Of a stretch of 64,000 bases of DNA, positions 1-10,100 are shown one piece after another. Each line of letters starts with the position of its first letter. Positions within the stretch are counted from its first letter, which is position 1. The notes below the pieces were generated by a model. The model saw only the letters and a list, made by a program, of their open reading frames with translations. It did no database searches and was not told where the DNA came from. Source of the stretch: Pectinophora gossypiella. Lineage: Eukaryota; Arthropoda; Insecta; Lepidoptera; Gelechiidae. Location: NCBI RefSeq assembly GCF_024362695.1, contig NC_065420.1:10207420-10271419 (forward strand), in the 5' to 3' direction. Made by a program: the position numbers and the translations under genes.

Positions 1-103
1 AATACGGGCCATTTTTATTTTGTTTATGTCTGTTCTGTGCCGATTCCTTATTCGACAGGAGAAAGGCATGTTCAACAGGAATTCAAAAGAGAAATGTTAA
101 AAT

Positions 104-3100
104 ATGAACTCCCTTCCGGCAGTACTCCTGTGCATCTTCAGCTACCTGGACGACCTGTCGCTGTGCGCGTGCGCGTGCGTGTGCGCGCGCTGGTGGCGGC
201 TGGTGCGCGCGCGCGTGGCGCCGCCGCGCTGGGCCGCCTTCGCCGCGCGACGCTGGCCGCTGTTCCGGCCCTTCCTCGCTAACATCGACTGGCATAGGGT
301 ACGACAAACTTAACCTTATTTTAGCTTGATATTCCTATCTTGGACTTACCGTAATAAGCATGGCAATATTTATAGAATTTAATTATTATACACACAACAT
401 AAGCTCACAACTATATCCGAATTGGGGTAGTCACTAGTCAGAGATACATCCGTCACAAGATGAACTAAGTACCCACACCTCCTCGAGCTTTCTATTAGAC
501 CAACGTGATATCTGGTGAGCCGTATCGCCGTCTGATACGACACCTAGGTAACTATGTGTCCTTATATAACAAATATTCAAATTCAAAATCTTTATTTTCA
601 GACTATTGTCCATAGATGTTAGTAACATAGTACTTAATCCTTATGTTAGTAGACTAATGGCCCCGATTCCTGCAGACACCGCCTAATTTTATTTTCATAT
701 ATTCGTCATTTTCATATCCGTCGAAAAGGAAAGGGACGGATGATTCACAGCTCTTAATTTTAGGAAGAATGAGTAAATGAATGAATAACCCGGGCGAATC
801 AAAAGGTACGTCGCTGGTATGCAATTCGTTTGACGTGCTGTCTACTTAACTGTGTCGGGTTATTGACGGATGTAAAATTTTTAGACGGTTGGTTTAGATT
901 TGTGCTTAAAATTGACGTGTGTTCCATTAATTTTATGCTTGTCGGTTATCCGTCCCTTTCCTTTTCGGCGGATAAGAAAAGGACAGATATAACTTAAAAT
1001 AAAATTAGGTGGTATTTACAGGAATTAGCACCAACATTTATTTATGAAAACAAATTATGAAAATAATTATAAATAAATTATGAAAAAAATAGACAACCAA
1101 TCTCTGTAAATAAGTGGCCGCGGCGCATCTTGCCACAACTGCGTGTAACGACACCGTACAACTGATATTGCACTTATTTGAACAGCCATAACATCTTAAT
1201 TTGAGGGAACAAACTTATACTATCTACATAACTTAATGTATCCGTATTTACAAAACGGTTCGGGCGCTTCTTTTAGAAAAAAAGTTTTTAGCGCATATAA
1301 GTCTATTTGTTGATAAGAAGTCAGTGCTTATGTTGTGTTGTGTTTAGAAATACCAGTCGCTGGTGGAGTCGTGTTTCTGCCGCAACTGCCTCGTGCAGAT
1401 GTGTGTGCAGGCGCAGCCGGCCGGCGAAGAGAACGCCTGGCGACGGAACCGTCTGAGGATCGAGCTCAAGGTACCATATGTATTTTATTATTTACGTACG
1501 AGCCGCTTCATGAGTCATCTTCTCTGCCCTCCACTGGGGCAATTCCTGTTCGGCTTATCCTTGTCGCGGGGCAGCGCCTCTTACCCAGACCTACGGGGTA
1601 TAACGTAGAAACCTTGCCCAGGGATACGGATGAAGGCCTCAACAATCGCAGACCGAGCGCATTTACCGCTGCGCCACCGAGCTCCTCCTAGCGGGTTTAT
1701 GTTTTATGTATTATTTCGGTCTACAGATGATGCGCAATGACCCGCCGGAGGGCATCGCGGCGACCCCGCTGGACCCCAAGTGCTGCCACTGGCAGGCCAG
1801 CGTCACGGGACCCGTGGGCTCGCCGTACGAGGGCGGAGTCTTCTATCTCTACATACAGGTGCCTTACTCGTAAGTACAAGCACGCCTATATCGTGAGGCC
1901 CGGATTTAAAGATGATGATGATGTCCTCCCAGACGTATCCGTCGACGGTGACACCCTTAGCTAGTGTTAGCCTGAGCTCTTGCATGGGCGCGGGCGTGAC
2001 TAGCAAACCCAAATTTAGTTTTGAAAGTCCTGTTGCAAGAAGCACAATAGAGAGTCCCATTTGAGTTATATGTGTAGTGGTAGGAGGGCTTGGGTCGAGT
2101 TTTTCGGATCTGGCGTTTGGCGTCAAGATCTTCAAGACGGGTTCGTTCTAGTTTCCAACCAGTCAAATCGGTTACTTTTTACTAAACATCAATACACGAA
2201 ATTACTATGGAATTTGTATGAAAAAGCACATTGTGACGTCACAGAAAAACGTGATAAAATGTCGGACTTCTTATAATTTTTTTCTTGATCGAGTTAAATA
2301 TAAAAAAGAACATGTTTTTCGTTAGTGTCTTACTTTAGTAATCAGAATTTCATAATTTATTTTGAACCTAGTACACAATTCTCAATAATAATGTTCCAAA
2401 TTCAAATAATGAGGTAGAATACCAACCCCATCAACCCTGGTGTCATAGCTACTATTACTAGCCGCTAAAGGCTCCAGACTACTAAATAGGGAGATGATAT
2501 ATATACAGGGTGTTAGTGACATCGTAACATTCGTAACGAATACTGAAGAGGAGGAGGAAGGAAGAGGAAGATGTTCAGCACATTATTCTGACTTAATATC
2601 AAGTGGAATTTTCTATCGCAAAAGTATAGAATTGAAAATAATGTAAAAAAGCTAAAAAAAAACATTAATTTTGCGACGGAAATTTCCACTTGATATCAAC
2701 TCAGAATGATGGTCTCAATCATCCCTCAAAGTTTTCGTTTTCGTTCTTTGATATGATGATGAGTGTATGTATGTTTCTCCGCAGGTACCCGATGAGCCCG
2801 CCGGTGGTCCGCTTCCTGACCCGCATCCTGCACCCGAACGTGTCCCGCCACGGCGACGTCGGCATCGACTCCGTGCACCACAACTGGTCGCTCGCACTCA
2901 CCATCAGCAAAGTGCTCATCTCCATACAGAGTCTGCTCACCGACCCGTATACTTCTGTTAGTATTCATTTGCTCCTACAATATTTCTACTGTTTCCATGG
3001 GTCTATAGAAAGGCCAAATTAGTAAGCAAACTTTGATGGAAAAGGACCTCTTCCGAGCTTACATTTTCTTACTATGACACCAAACGTGTGTGCCCATTAC

Positions 3101-4329
3101 AATGGATTTTATTGGATTTAAAACATCTCGATTGTTCATACATTTTGTTAAAAAATATATCCATTAGCAAAAAATAATATTGGTGTGTATTATACAGTTA
3201 GAACATTGATTATTGTGGCGCCAAACGTACGTAAACTATGACTTCTATGACCATTATTTTGACTTAATGAACTTTCCGTTTTGGTTTACATTCGAAAATG
3301 CCGGTCAGCGGTGTCATGGCTTTCACATTTGGACCTAAACGGATAAAAGTCAGCATAAGGTTCAAATCAGATTCGCCGAAAATTCCAGATACGTCACTCA
3401 ATGTTATATAATACAGCCTATCCGATTCCGGTTCCTATTTTAGTAACTTACTATTATGATTCATTTAGTCTAGTGGTTACAGAGTTTGCCTCACCAAATG
3501 GAGCTCTCGGCTTCGATTCCCGGTAGGGGCATTGTCGAAATTACTTTGTAAGACTATCCTTCGTTTGGTTAAGTTTGCAAACGATCGCTTAATTGTCCGA
3601 AAATTAAGATTTCGTGGCTTGAAAACCTAAAAGCATTGTCCCCGGCTATTATTATGTATTAAGTACGTAATCTTTACATAGCATGGGTGGTACTATCCTC
3701 TGGTGCTGAAAAATAACTAATAACCCTGGCACAAGCGTTGGTGGAGTCGGTCATTGACCTGCCAGCTCACAGGAAAGAGAGATTTCAGTATTACAGACAT
3801 TATAGACATTCCTTTGTTACATGACAGTTGCCCATATCGTTCCAAACGTTTACAGATACATTAATACTTTCTTTTTATTTGCATCGCCTCTATAACAGGG
3901 CGAGACTTTGGTAAGCCCTATTTTATATTTTATTCGGACATTACTTGTGTATGATCTAAATACAAAATATTTTTTATTTATGCTGATTATCATTTCGGGC
4001 TTGTCATTAAAACCGAACCGAGGGGTTATGTCTTATTAACATGATGGAATTTAAAATGATATGGGCGATGGGCCAGTTACCGTCACATACGGTTCTAGGT
4101 AGGTACATATCAGGAGTCCTAGCTCCTTAGTCCTTCATTACCAAATGTGGCTGCATGTCGTTGTCTTGTGTTTTAAAGGACGTAAATCACTTGATAAATG
4201 ATGTTTGTTTAACAGGTTTGTATGGAGCCAGAGCTGGGGCAGATGTACGTTCGCGATCGCGCGCGATTCGAATCGTTGGCGCGTCGGTGGACGTGGCGAT
4301 ACGCTATGCACGACATACTGCCATACTGA
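104..4329 (+). CDS. morgue: Morgue orthologue: F-box plus catalytically dead E2 (UBC) domain
   Basis: Five exons join in frame to 248 residues: 104-298, 1348-1470, 1727-1869, 2785-2956, 4216-4329, all GT-AG. Residues 3-48 are an F-box (LPAVLLCIFSYLDDLSL, then VCARWW). Residues about 96-243 are a UBE2D-like UBC fold with SPYEGGVF, YPMSPPVVRF, HPN, W-LALTISKVL and WTWRYAM. The catalytic Cys position reads HGDVGID, so residue 180 (codon 2861-2863) is Gly. The same architecture and Cys-to-Gly change are known from Drosophila Morgue, an F-box/E2-variant protein acting with reaper/grim in apoptosis. The start is fixed by an in-frame stop at 98-100, so no zinc finger lies upstream in this frame; the Drosophila protein is longer and has one. 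Cysteines 74, 76, 79 and 84 cluster between the two domains. A possible acceptor at 57-58 implies an upstream non-coding exon. The poly(A) signal is at 4689. Role inferred from the family: substrate or partner recruitment without E2 catalysis. Confidence 0.9.
383..560 (-). mobile_element. SINE fragment in morgue intron 1
   Basis: Inverted partial copy of the SINE whose fuller plus-strand copies are at 38511-38815 and 13275-13500. The shared parts are TTCTATTAGACCAACGTGAT and the tail unit encoding a plus-strand GGATATAGCCGTGGGCTTATG. Shorter inverted pieces lie at 9825-9940 and 44990-45065. Confidence 0.6.
658..1033. mobile_element. MITE with about 85-bp terminal inverted repeats, copy 1
   Basis: The ends read TGGCCCCGATTCCTGCAGAC and the inverse GGAATTAGCACCA. 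The subterminal motif CCGAAAAGGAAAGGGACGG is present in both orientations. The element is about 376 bp. Further copies lie at 31640-32004, 32043-32377 (5'-truncated), 37117-37440 and 39081-39458, the last two in the opposite orientation. It lies in morgue intron 1. Confidence 0.85.
1500..1690 (-). mobile_element. SINE head fragment in morgue intron 2
   Basis: The minus-strand head starts GAGCTCGGTGGCGCAGCGGTAAA, followed by CTCGGTCTGCGATTGTTGA. It is the same family as the copies at 36490-36665 and 37560-37836, but it diverges after the head. It ends 36 bases before the exon 3 acceptor. Confidence 0.55.
2505..2729. mobile_element. ACAGGGTGT-family MITE in morgue intron 3
   Basis: The left end, ACAGGGTGTTAGTGACATCG, is intact. 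The inner arms carry AATATCAAGTGGAATTTTC and its inverse. The right terminal repeat is missing after CATCCCTCA. Confidence 0.7.
3462..3660 (+). mobile_element. tRNA-headed SINE in morgue intron 4
   Basis: The A-box-like TAGTCTAGTGGTTA and B-box-like GGCTTCGATTCCC are spaced as in a tRNA-derived SINE head. No acceptor stem pairs, so it is not a functional tRNA. Confidence 0.5.
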
Positions 4330-4688
4330 ACACCTTCATACAAGAACACTGAATATAATGCGACTGGCTATAAAAGGTACAATGCAAGAAGGACTGACTT
4401 AATATCCAGTAATGGATTCAAACAAGCTGGATTGGTGAACGTGTAAGACAAACGCGGACCGAGACGCCGCTGAGAAAATGACTTTTTTGGTTCTGCGGTA
4501 GAAGATAAACTTGAGTGTAACGAAAAGGTTAACACTTTAAAGCGAAGTTAAGAAACTTTGAACTGAATAAGCAAGGAATGTTAGAGCTTAGCGCTCAGAT
4601 TTTGGCTGTGTAGTTATAAGCAGTGAAACATCAGAAAATGTCTTGAAATTTTATTATGTAATGTAACTGCAATGTAAAATGTATCTTA

Positions 4689-4694
4689 AATAAA
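4689..4694 (+). terminator. Poly(A) signal AATAAA of morgue
   Basis: AATAAA lies 360 bases after the morgue stop. It is followed closely by the convergent end of the small minus-strand gene at 4725, so the two 3' ends nearly touch. Confidence 0.6.
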
Positions 4695-4724
4695 ATATTA
4701 TTATACGTAATTGAATGTAGAATA

Positions 4725-5212
4725 TTATTTAATAGAACTTTTCAACTGTATATTAGGAGCAATCTTCGGTGTGGTTGCGTCCCTGCTGAACATATAAGAT
4801 ATGGATTTGAGATTATTCTTGTTTATAACCTGATCCCATATTTGTTTTAATTGGACGCAATTACACAGAGCGGGTTCACAGTCACTACTACTCGGCTTCC
4901 TACAATAGCCAGGGTAGGGGGCTTCTGATATTGGCAACCATCTTCTGAAACCCGGGGGGAACAGCGGGCGCCGCGTCTTCTCAATATACGATTCTGCCTT
5001 TTCAACCTTCCGATCTGTATGGATTCTCAAACTCCCAGGCACATAGTAGTGGATATACGACGCTAGCATAAAGACGCCCTGAAATTATTATAATTATCAC
5101 AATTTGACGGGTAAAAACATATCGAAGCATTATTTTAAAATTTTAACATTCTCACATGAATATTGATGAGTTCAAACTCGATTGGATACGTAGTTCCTAC
5201 TGTTACATTCAT
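4725..5212 (-). CDS. Small unrecognised protein, two coding exons
   Basis: Read on the minus strand, 5212-5156 (19 codons, starting MNVTVGTTYPIEF) has a donor GTGAGA, a 77-bp intron and an acceptor ending TTTCAG. It joins in frame to 5078-4725, giving 136 residues. The second exon starts GVFMLASYIHYYVPGSL, then a charged stretch (DRKVEKAESYIEKTRR), then a Pro/Tyr/Trp-rich part (PLFPPGFRRWLPISEAPYPGYCRKP), and a Cys-containing tail. I do not recognise the family. The hydrophobic-aromatic segment near residues 19-36 is too polar to be a confident membrane helix. Small proteins of this composition occur among microtubule inner proteins, but nothing here proves that. Further 5' exons cannot be excluded; an in-frame stop lies upstream of the proposed ATG. 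Its 3' end is convergent with morgue. Confidence 0.5.
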
Positions 5213-5529
5213 AGTTATTTTATTAACTATGCCATTACAATAGCACGCTTATATTACTGTGCATTGAAGCTTACTGATAAGAAGTATTAAGTTTAAACAA
5301 TAGACGTATTATTCCTTCGTTCTCATAATATTATATTCTATTGTAACATACTATTATATCGAGACACTGCTGCATTTATTACAAAAAAAAACTTATAGTT
5401 ATGTATTTTTTTGTTCTTATATTAGTGCTTTATACTATTTGATCGATCTAGGTACTAAATTTATTATAAACGATTTTTCATTTCTTTATGTATTTTTTTT
5501 TTGTTTTTAGAGCTGTACCATGATTATTC

Positions 5530-5539
5530 TTTATTTATT
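5530..5539 (-). terminator. Overlapping poly(A) signals of the RS-repeat gene
   Basis: Two overlapping AATAAA hexamers on the minus strand lie 63-72 bases past the stop codon of the RS-repeat gene. Confidence 0.55.
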
Positions 5540-5601
5540 GGTTTTATACTTTTTTTGTTCCTTTCCTATAATATTATTTCATATAAGTATTTCCGATTTA
5601 A

Positions 5602-6399
5602 TTAACGGCTGTGGTGTCTTTCGTGTAATCTTGCTTTGCCTTGCGAGCAACAACAGTGCCTTGCCTTGGTCCTTGAACGAGATCTTCCGCGTGAGTTACA
5701 CCTGGATCTACCACGAGACTTCTCTCGAGATCTCCCTCTAGACCTCCCACGAGATCTAACTCTAGACCTGCCACGGGATCTTCCTCTGGATCGAGAGCGA
5801 TTTCTTCCTGTGGAGTGAGAACGGTCTCTCCCTCTCACACGTTTAGGAGACTTCTGCCCACCAACGGCTAAGACAATTACCTCTCTTTCCTTGCATTTAT
5901 TTGGAGATATCTCTCTGCTCCTTCCTCGAGAATTACTCCTTGATGACCTTGATATACTTCTAGAGTGATCTCTGGAGCGCAAACGATCTCTGCACCTATG
6001 TTTAGATTGAATCATTTGATCGTCAGTCAATGAGACAAGTATAATATCTTCGTTAAATTTTTTTGTACATCTTTCCTTAGAATTTCCTCTGGAATAGCAC
6101 CTAGATCGTCTTGAATGACACCGAGATCGTCCTCTAGAGTGGCCTCGGGACCTTCTAGAATGACTTCTTGACCTGGAGCGATCTCTACCTCTAGATCGGC
6201 ACCGTCCTTTTTCACTAACATCCTCTCCATCCACTGCTACCAGAATTACTTCACCCCCGTTACTTCTCGATCTCTCTCTGGAGTGGCCTCTCGAATGAGA
6301 GCGCTCTCTATGTCTGTGATGAGCACGTGAATTTTCCTCACCTTCAGTTGTTCCTGTGGTGTCTAAGTTGCATACTTCTATAACAACCGAAGTATCCAT
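5602..6399 (-). CDS. Arginine/serine-repeat protein with four hydrophobic modules
   Basis: A single coding exon of 265 residues is preceded by a small 5' exon ending at 6487 (donor GTAAGT) and a 66-bp intron whose acceptor (GTTACAG) ends at 6421. The first ATG after that acceptor, at 6399, sits in a good context (GCCGCAATGG), so it is preferred over the in-frame ATG at 6441 inside the intron. The protein alternates RS/RG blocks with four short hydrophobic-acidic motifs: SVVIEV (4-9), EVILVAV (50-56), DIILVSL (118-124), EVIVLAV (173-179). This suggests internal duplication of a 50-70 residue unit. Cysteines are scattered in the RS blocks and cluster near the C-terminus (HCCCSQ). A TATA box and an AATAAA on the minus strand bracket it. 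It could be an RS-domain splicing cofactor or a protamine-like basic nuclear protein; it has no RRM. It lies just downstream of SREK1, which has its own RS tail. Confidence 0.65.
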   Translation of the reverse strand: MDTSVVIEVCNLDTTGTTEGEENSRAHHRHRERSHSRGHSRERSRSNGGEVILVAVDGEDVSEKGRCRSRGRDRSRSRSHSRRSRGHSRGRSRCHSRRSRCYSRGNSKERCTKKFNEDIILVSLTDDQMIQSKHRCRDRLRSRDHSRSISRSSRSNSRGRSREISPNKCKEREVIVLAVGGQKSPKRVRGRDRSHSTGRNRSRSRGRSRGRSRVRSRGRSRGRSREKSRGRSRCNSRGRSRSRTKARHCCCSQGKARLHERHHSR

Positions 6400-6550
6400 T
6401 GCGGCTGGAGTATACTGGATCTGTAACACACAACTAAACACTAGTTTAGTTATTATTTCACTGACTTTTAGGTTTATTCGACTTACGCGCTTTGATCACT
6501 ACACTTACTGGATGTGCACTTGAATGAATGTCCGACTATGACAGCTGGAA

Positions 6551-6558
6551 TATTTATA
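6551..6558 (-). promoter_or_regulatory. TATA box of the RS-repeat gene
   Basis: TATAAATA on the minus strand lies about 65 bases before the GTAAGT donor of the 5' non-coding exon. That places a transcription start near 6520-6530 (sequence CATTCATTC). A strong TATA box with a very short first exon and intron suggests tissue-restricted expression, which is an inference. Confidence 0.55.
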
Positions 6559-6745
6559 CGATGCGAGTTACTGCACAAGAATTACAACTATTGCGCAACA
6601 TTGTTACATAATTAATTATAATATTATGAAATAGTTATTTTTTTCTTCATGGAAATTGCATAATCTTCAAAAATATTACACACAACACAGCATCACGCAC
6701 TGTAGCTCGAAAAGGGTAAGCAGAGGTGTATAGTACCTATATTAT

Positions 6746-6861
6746 ACAGGGTGTAAGTGACATCGTAACAAATACTAAGTGAGATGATTCAGAACATGAT
6801 TCTGAGTTAATTTAGTGTGTTTTACCTCAAAGTTTTTGTTACGATGTCACTAACACCCTGC
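6746..6861. mobile_element. Short palindromic MITE (ACAGGGTGT family)
   Basis: The ends are ACAGGGTGTAAGTGACATCG and its inverse, flanked by TA. It is an internally shortened copy of a family also seen at 2505-2729, 12251-12415, 29519-29590 (one end), 39821-40030 and 60339-60523. TA flanks point to a Tc1/mariner-type mobiliser. Confidence 0.75.
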
Positions 6862-6968
6862 ATATACCCACTCCTCATTATATTTAAAAAAAAAGTCTCA
6901 TGTAATAGGGGGTCGCGCCTATTGCTATTAACTGGGCACAAATCAAAAGCAAAATAATTGTCATTTAA

Positions 6969-6974
6969 TTTATT
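6969..6974 (-). terminator. Poly(A) signal of SREK1/Srp54
   Basis: Minus-strand AATAAA lies about 140 bases beyond the stop codon at 7115-7117. Confidence 0.5.
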
Positions 6975-7114
6975 TATCCTTAATTACATTGACGAAAGTC
7001 GACTAAAGAAATGTGGATTTTAAGTTGGAAATACAATTGATAAAATAAACACGAGACTATCAGTAGAAAAATAAAAGAGAACGAGTAATCTGCAACATAT
7101 ACAAGTTAAGCGAA

Positions 7115-10100
7115 CTACGGTGAATTGGAAATGTCCATATTGTCTGGAGAATTTTTTTCGTCGCTCATGTCCATAGGTTTGGTTTCAATGATAGAGGTTG
7201 CCTTTTCTTCTGCGACTGGCGGCAATGGTGACCGCTCGCGGGATTTGCGGTCGTGAGGCGTTTTGGAATCCCTGTGCGAGTGTGAGCGACTCTTCGAGCG
7301 GCGGCTGTGGGACCGGGAACGTTTCCTGTCGCGCGAGCGTGACCGCTTCCTGTCCCTCGACCGTGACCGCTTGCGATCCCTTGACCGAGATCTCTTACGG
7401 TCCCGAGACCGCGACCGCTTCCTCGACCGAGAACGTTTCCTGGAACGTGATCGTTTCCTAGAGCGCGACCGCTTACGCGACCGGGACCGCTTCCTACGAG
7501 AGCGCGACCGCGATCTACGCCTCGAGCGTGATCGGTCGCGTTTCTTGTCTCGCGAGCGGGAACGATCCTTCTTCTTCGCCGGCGACTTCGAGCGCTCCTT
7601 TTCTTTTAATTCCTTATCAGATTCTTTTTCCTTGTCATCAGCTGGAGTCGAAGCTTTAGATTTGGTAGAATCGGATCCGTTTCCGTTGCCGTTGGTCTCG
7701 ATAGTTTCGGGTTTGGAATCTTGGCTGGTGTCTTCCTTTTCGGGTTCTTTTTGTGGTGATTTGGATTTTTCTGATTTATCTCTGTCGACGGATTCCTTCT
7801 TGTCCTTGTCCTTGCGGTCGCGGCTGCGGTCGCGGTCTCGCTTGGAGCGCGAGCCGCGGTGGCGGGAGCGTGAGCGGGAACGCCGCGAGCTGCGGTGCCG
7901 GGACCGCGACCTGCTGACACCACACCACACTGTTAGTTTGTAATTATTAACCAATATACTTATCTCTAGGTTTTCCAATAGGTTCGACGAGAATACACTA
8001 CATACACCACACCATCCCACATTGCTCCATCGTACTGTTTATCATAACAATCTTAGGAATTCGTAGCCGTGGCGGCTTCTGATTACTTGGAGCTCTGCTT
8101 ACCTTATTATTTGATGAAAAGGTATCCTATGAGTATTACAAGAATGTGTTTGTTACCTATATGTATGAGCCGTGGTAGCCCAGTTGGTAGAACACTTGAC
8201 TCTCATTTTGAAGTCGCAGTTCGAATTCCAGCACAGGCCTAAACCAATGACTTTCGAATTTGTTTTCGAATCCATGTGTTGTGAAGGAAAACATCGTGAG
8301 GAAACCCACATTCCCGAGAAATGCATTTTCGGAGGTATTGGGCTGGTTTTCCCTTCGCGGGTTGGAAGGTCAGACAGGCAGTTGCTTCTATAAAAAACTG
8401 GACTTGTCTTCGGGTTAGGTGAGCAGACCCTGTGAAAAACGGGATAATGCTAGGGGGATGATGTAAGTTGTTACCTGGAGCGATGCCGGTGCCTGGACCG
8501 TGAGCGGCGGCGGCGCGACCGCGAGCGTGACCGCTTGCGGTGCCCGCGGGAGCGCGACCGCCGTGAACGTGACCGCGACCGCCGGCGTGAGCGAGACCGG
8601 GACCGCGTCCTGAAAAAATCAAATCAAATCAATTTATTTGCGAGAACACATAAAATACAAAAAGGTGGTAAAATTATTCAGATAACAATGTTGTGATGTG
8701 TTCGGCCTGCAAAACCATAATCAATTAACATAACATAGCACCACATCTATCTGTTTCATTAATCAAGAAGGGATAGGAGGTGTATAGTATAAACACCCAC
8801 ACTCCGCCAGCTATGTCTAAGCTAAGTCCCGATTATAGGGAGCGAATCTATAGCCATTAACCGGGGCACAAATCCTGGACATCACGCAATACAATAATCT
8901 AAAAAATAAAATCATACAAATATATTTTATTGCCTGGGAGAAATTACTGTCTAAGCAAAAAGAGCCTAGACTGGTTAGTTTCCAATTAGTCAAATCAATA
9001 ACTTTTTACTAAACATCAAAATACGAAATTACTATGGTATTTGTATGAAAAAGCACACTGTGACGTCATAGAAAAACGTGATAAAATTTCAGACTTATTA
9101 TTACGTTTTTCTTGATTAAAATTCATAAATGAGTTATATTTATAGAAAAAATAAAATATTTCTTGTTAGTTTTAGATCTGTCTTTATTTAGTAGAACCTA
9201 GTACAGGACCCAATTGTCCCTTTCTGTATTTTGTGTCTTTTGCCTTTGTGCTCAATAATTTAAATTCTGTATTTGAATATGATACAATGCACAATTGTAG
9301 GTATTACCATTAACTAAGTAATTTGGTACCCACTTAGTTAATGTGATTAACATCGTTTTTGACCCTATTGTGCTTAATTGTGGTCCATGGTGTTGTTATG
9401 TGAATTTAGCCACACACACACAAATTTTCATAAAAGTATTAAATCCACAAAAAAACTAACAATAGCATAAGAGGGAGACAACACAATAATAATATAAGAG
9501 ATGAATCCACAAGTCGGGCCCTGCTTTACCTTAACCACAATTGTATATGGGAATTGAAAAACAAAAGCTTTATATTAATCAGACGGAATATGAAGCATAC
9601 CCCCATTACAGGCTGATCACCTGATTGGCCAAAAAGTAAGATGATCCATGCTTCGAAAGGCACGTTAAGCCATTGGTCACGGTTACTACTTACTGATGTA
9701 AGTGAGTAGTCGTTACTTGAGCCATGTCAGGGGCTTTTGCGGCTCAATAATAACCCTGACACCAGGGTTGATGAGGTTGATTCAATTCAGTTTCCTTTTG
9801 GTAAAAATAGCACAGAACTTAACAACAACATAAGCTCATAAGTATATCCCAATTGGAGTAACCAGAGGTACAGGTAAGATGAAGTAAGTATCCACACTTC
9901 ACTGAGCTTTTTGTTAGACCAACATGATAGTATAGAACTCTATGAATAAATAGAATACCTTCTCTTATCCTTAGACAACAGGCCTATAACAGGGTCGATG
10001 GCAGCCGAGATTAGGTTCTGCGCTTCCTTCACACGGCACATCGCCTCCTCAATCTCACGCTGAGCCGCTTCATTACTCTTAGTCTGCGGTTTGCAGATTG

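Noticed and set aside
3462..3540. Possible tRNA gene
   Set aside because: A- and B-box-like motifs are present but no acceptor stem or proper anticodon arm forms; it is a SINE head.
5636..6230. Open frames of 60 and 67 residues overlapping the RS-repeat gene
   Set aside because: They are frame shadows of the RS-repeat coding exon.
7263..7943. 226-residue plus-strand open frame rich in RDRDR
   Set aside because: It is the antisense shadow of the SREK1 RS exon; RS repeats read as Arg/Asp-rich on the other strand. No splice or start context supports it.
8172..8393. 73-residue plus-strand open frame
   Set aside because: It lies wholly inside a tRNA-headed SINE.
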